32,296 nucleotides of DNA from Gemmatimonadota bacterium (lineage in GTDB: Bacteria; Gemmatimonadota; Gemmatimonadetes; Gemmatimonadales; GWC2-71-9), in contig JACQHC010000036.1 in NCBI GenBank assembly GCA_016199245.1, positions 1 through 32,296 of the forward strand. Reading direction: 5' to 3'. Made by a program: the position numbers and the translations under genes. Positions 32,272 to 32,296 of this stretch are shown one piece after another (position 1 is the first letter of the stretch; each line of letters begins with the position of its first letter). The notes beneath the pieces were generated by a model that ran no database searches, was not told the origin of the DNA, and saw only the letters and a list, made by a program, of their open reading frames with translations.

Positions 32272-32296
32272 GGTGGCTGTAGCTCAATCGGTTAGA
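32272..32296 (+). tRNA. 5' part of a tRNA, probably tRNA-His
   Basis: GGTGGCTGTAGCTCAATCGG is a tRNA 5' end: acceptor arm, T8-A9, then the D-stem GCTC and D-loop. The extra G before GTGGCTG and the match to typical GGTGGCTxTAGCTC histidine tRNAs suggest His. The anticodon lies beyond the window, so identity is inferred. Confidence 0.72.

Overview
The window is about 32 kb of GC-rich, gene-dense bacterial DNA. It carries many secreted or lipoprotein hydrolases, a soluble Ser/Thr kinase with TPRs, a DUF5916 outer-membrane protein, a gluconate-dehydrogenase-type oxidoreductase and planctomycete-style c-haem domains. This mix looks most like Gemmatimonadota or a related soil/aquifer lineage. That placement rests on protein style only; no rRNA is present.

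Layout. (1) 1-1140: start of a secreted protein running off the left edge, divergent from a DUF4198 protein. (2) 1375-11741: a polyphosphate island. Forward: ppx(GppA)-HD, ppk1, sixA-like phosphatase, CHAD-CYTH. Convergent to it: esterase, CotH-like kinase-fold protein, and a 938-residue protein in which a DUF4956-type membrane domain is fused to a complete second PPK1. Genes in both arms overlap or nearly abut, and the two arms meet at a shared CTAG stop inside a 16-bp palindrome. (3) 11861-19330: membrane-anchored hypothetical, M49-like metallopeptidase lipoprotein, threonine-dehydratase-like enzyme, two TenA paralogues (only one with the catalytic Cys), and a Ser/Thr kinase. (4) 19355-24840, minus strand: dienelactone hydrolase, YVTN propeller, di-CXXCH protein, GMC oxidoreductase, gluconate dehydrogenase subunit 3; probably a periplasmic oxidation module. 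(5) 25307-32014: metallo-beta-lactamase-fold hydrolase, small membrane protein, gpmA, DUF5916 protein, MntA/HepT toxin-antitoxin pair, small lipoprotein. (6) The 5' end of a tRNA, probably tRNA-His, at the right edge.

Two things stand out. The first is the polyP island, above all the operon CotH-like > DUF4956-PPK1. Bacterial VTC-type polyphosphate polymerases are often found beside separate DUF4956 and CotH genes; here a PPK1 appears to take the place of the VTC polymerase and is covalently joined to the membrane domain. That would be a membrane-tethered PPK1 with a possible secreted kinase partner, next to a second, soluble PPK1 and three polyP-binding or phosphate-removing proteins.

The second is a family of intergenic elements built from a short unit repeated at a fixed period (10 nt in four of them, 9 and 7 nt in two others), followed by the same unit reverse-complemented at the same period. 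They lie at gene 3' ends, including between convergent genes, and could fold into long hairpins in several registers. A separate 114-bp element with 32-bp imperfect terminal inverted repeats (26216-26329) has a half-copy at 30575-30616.
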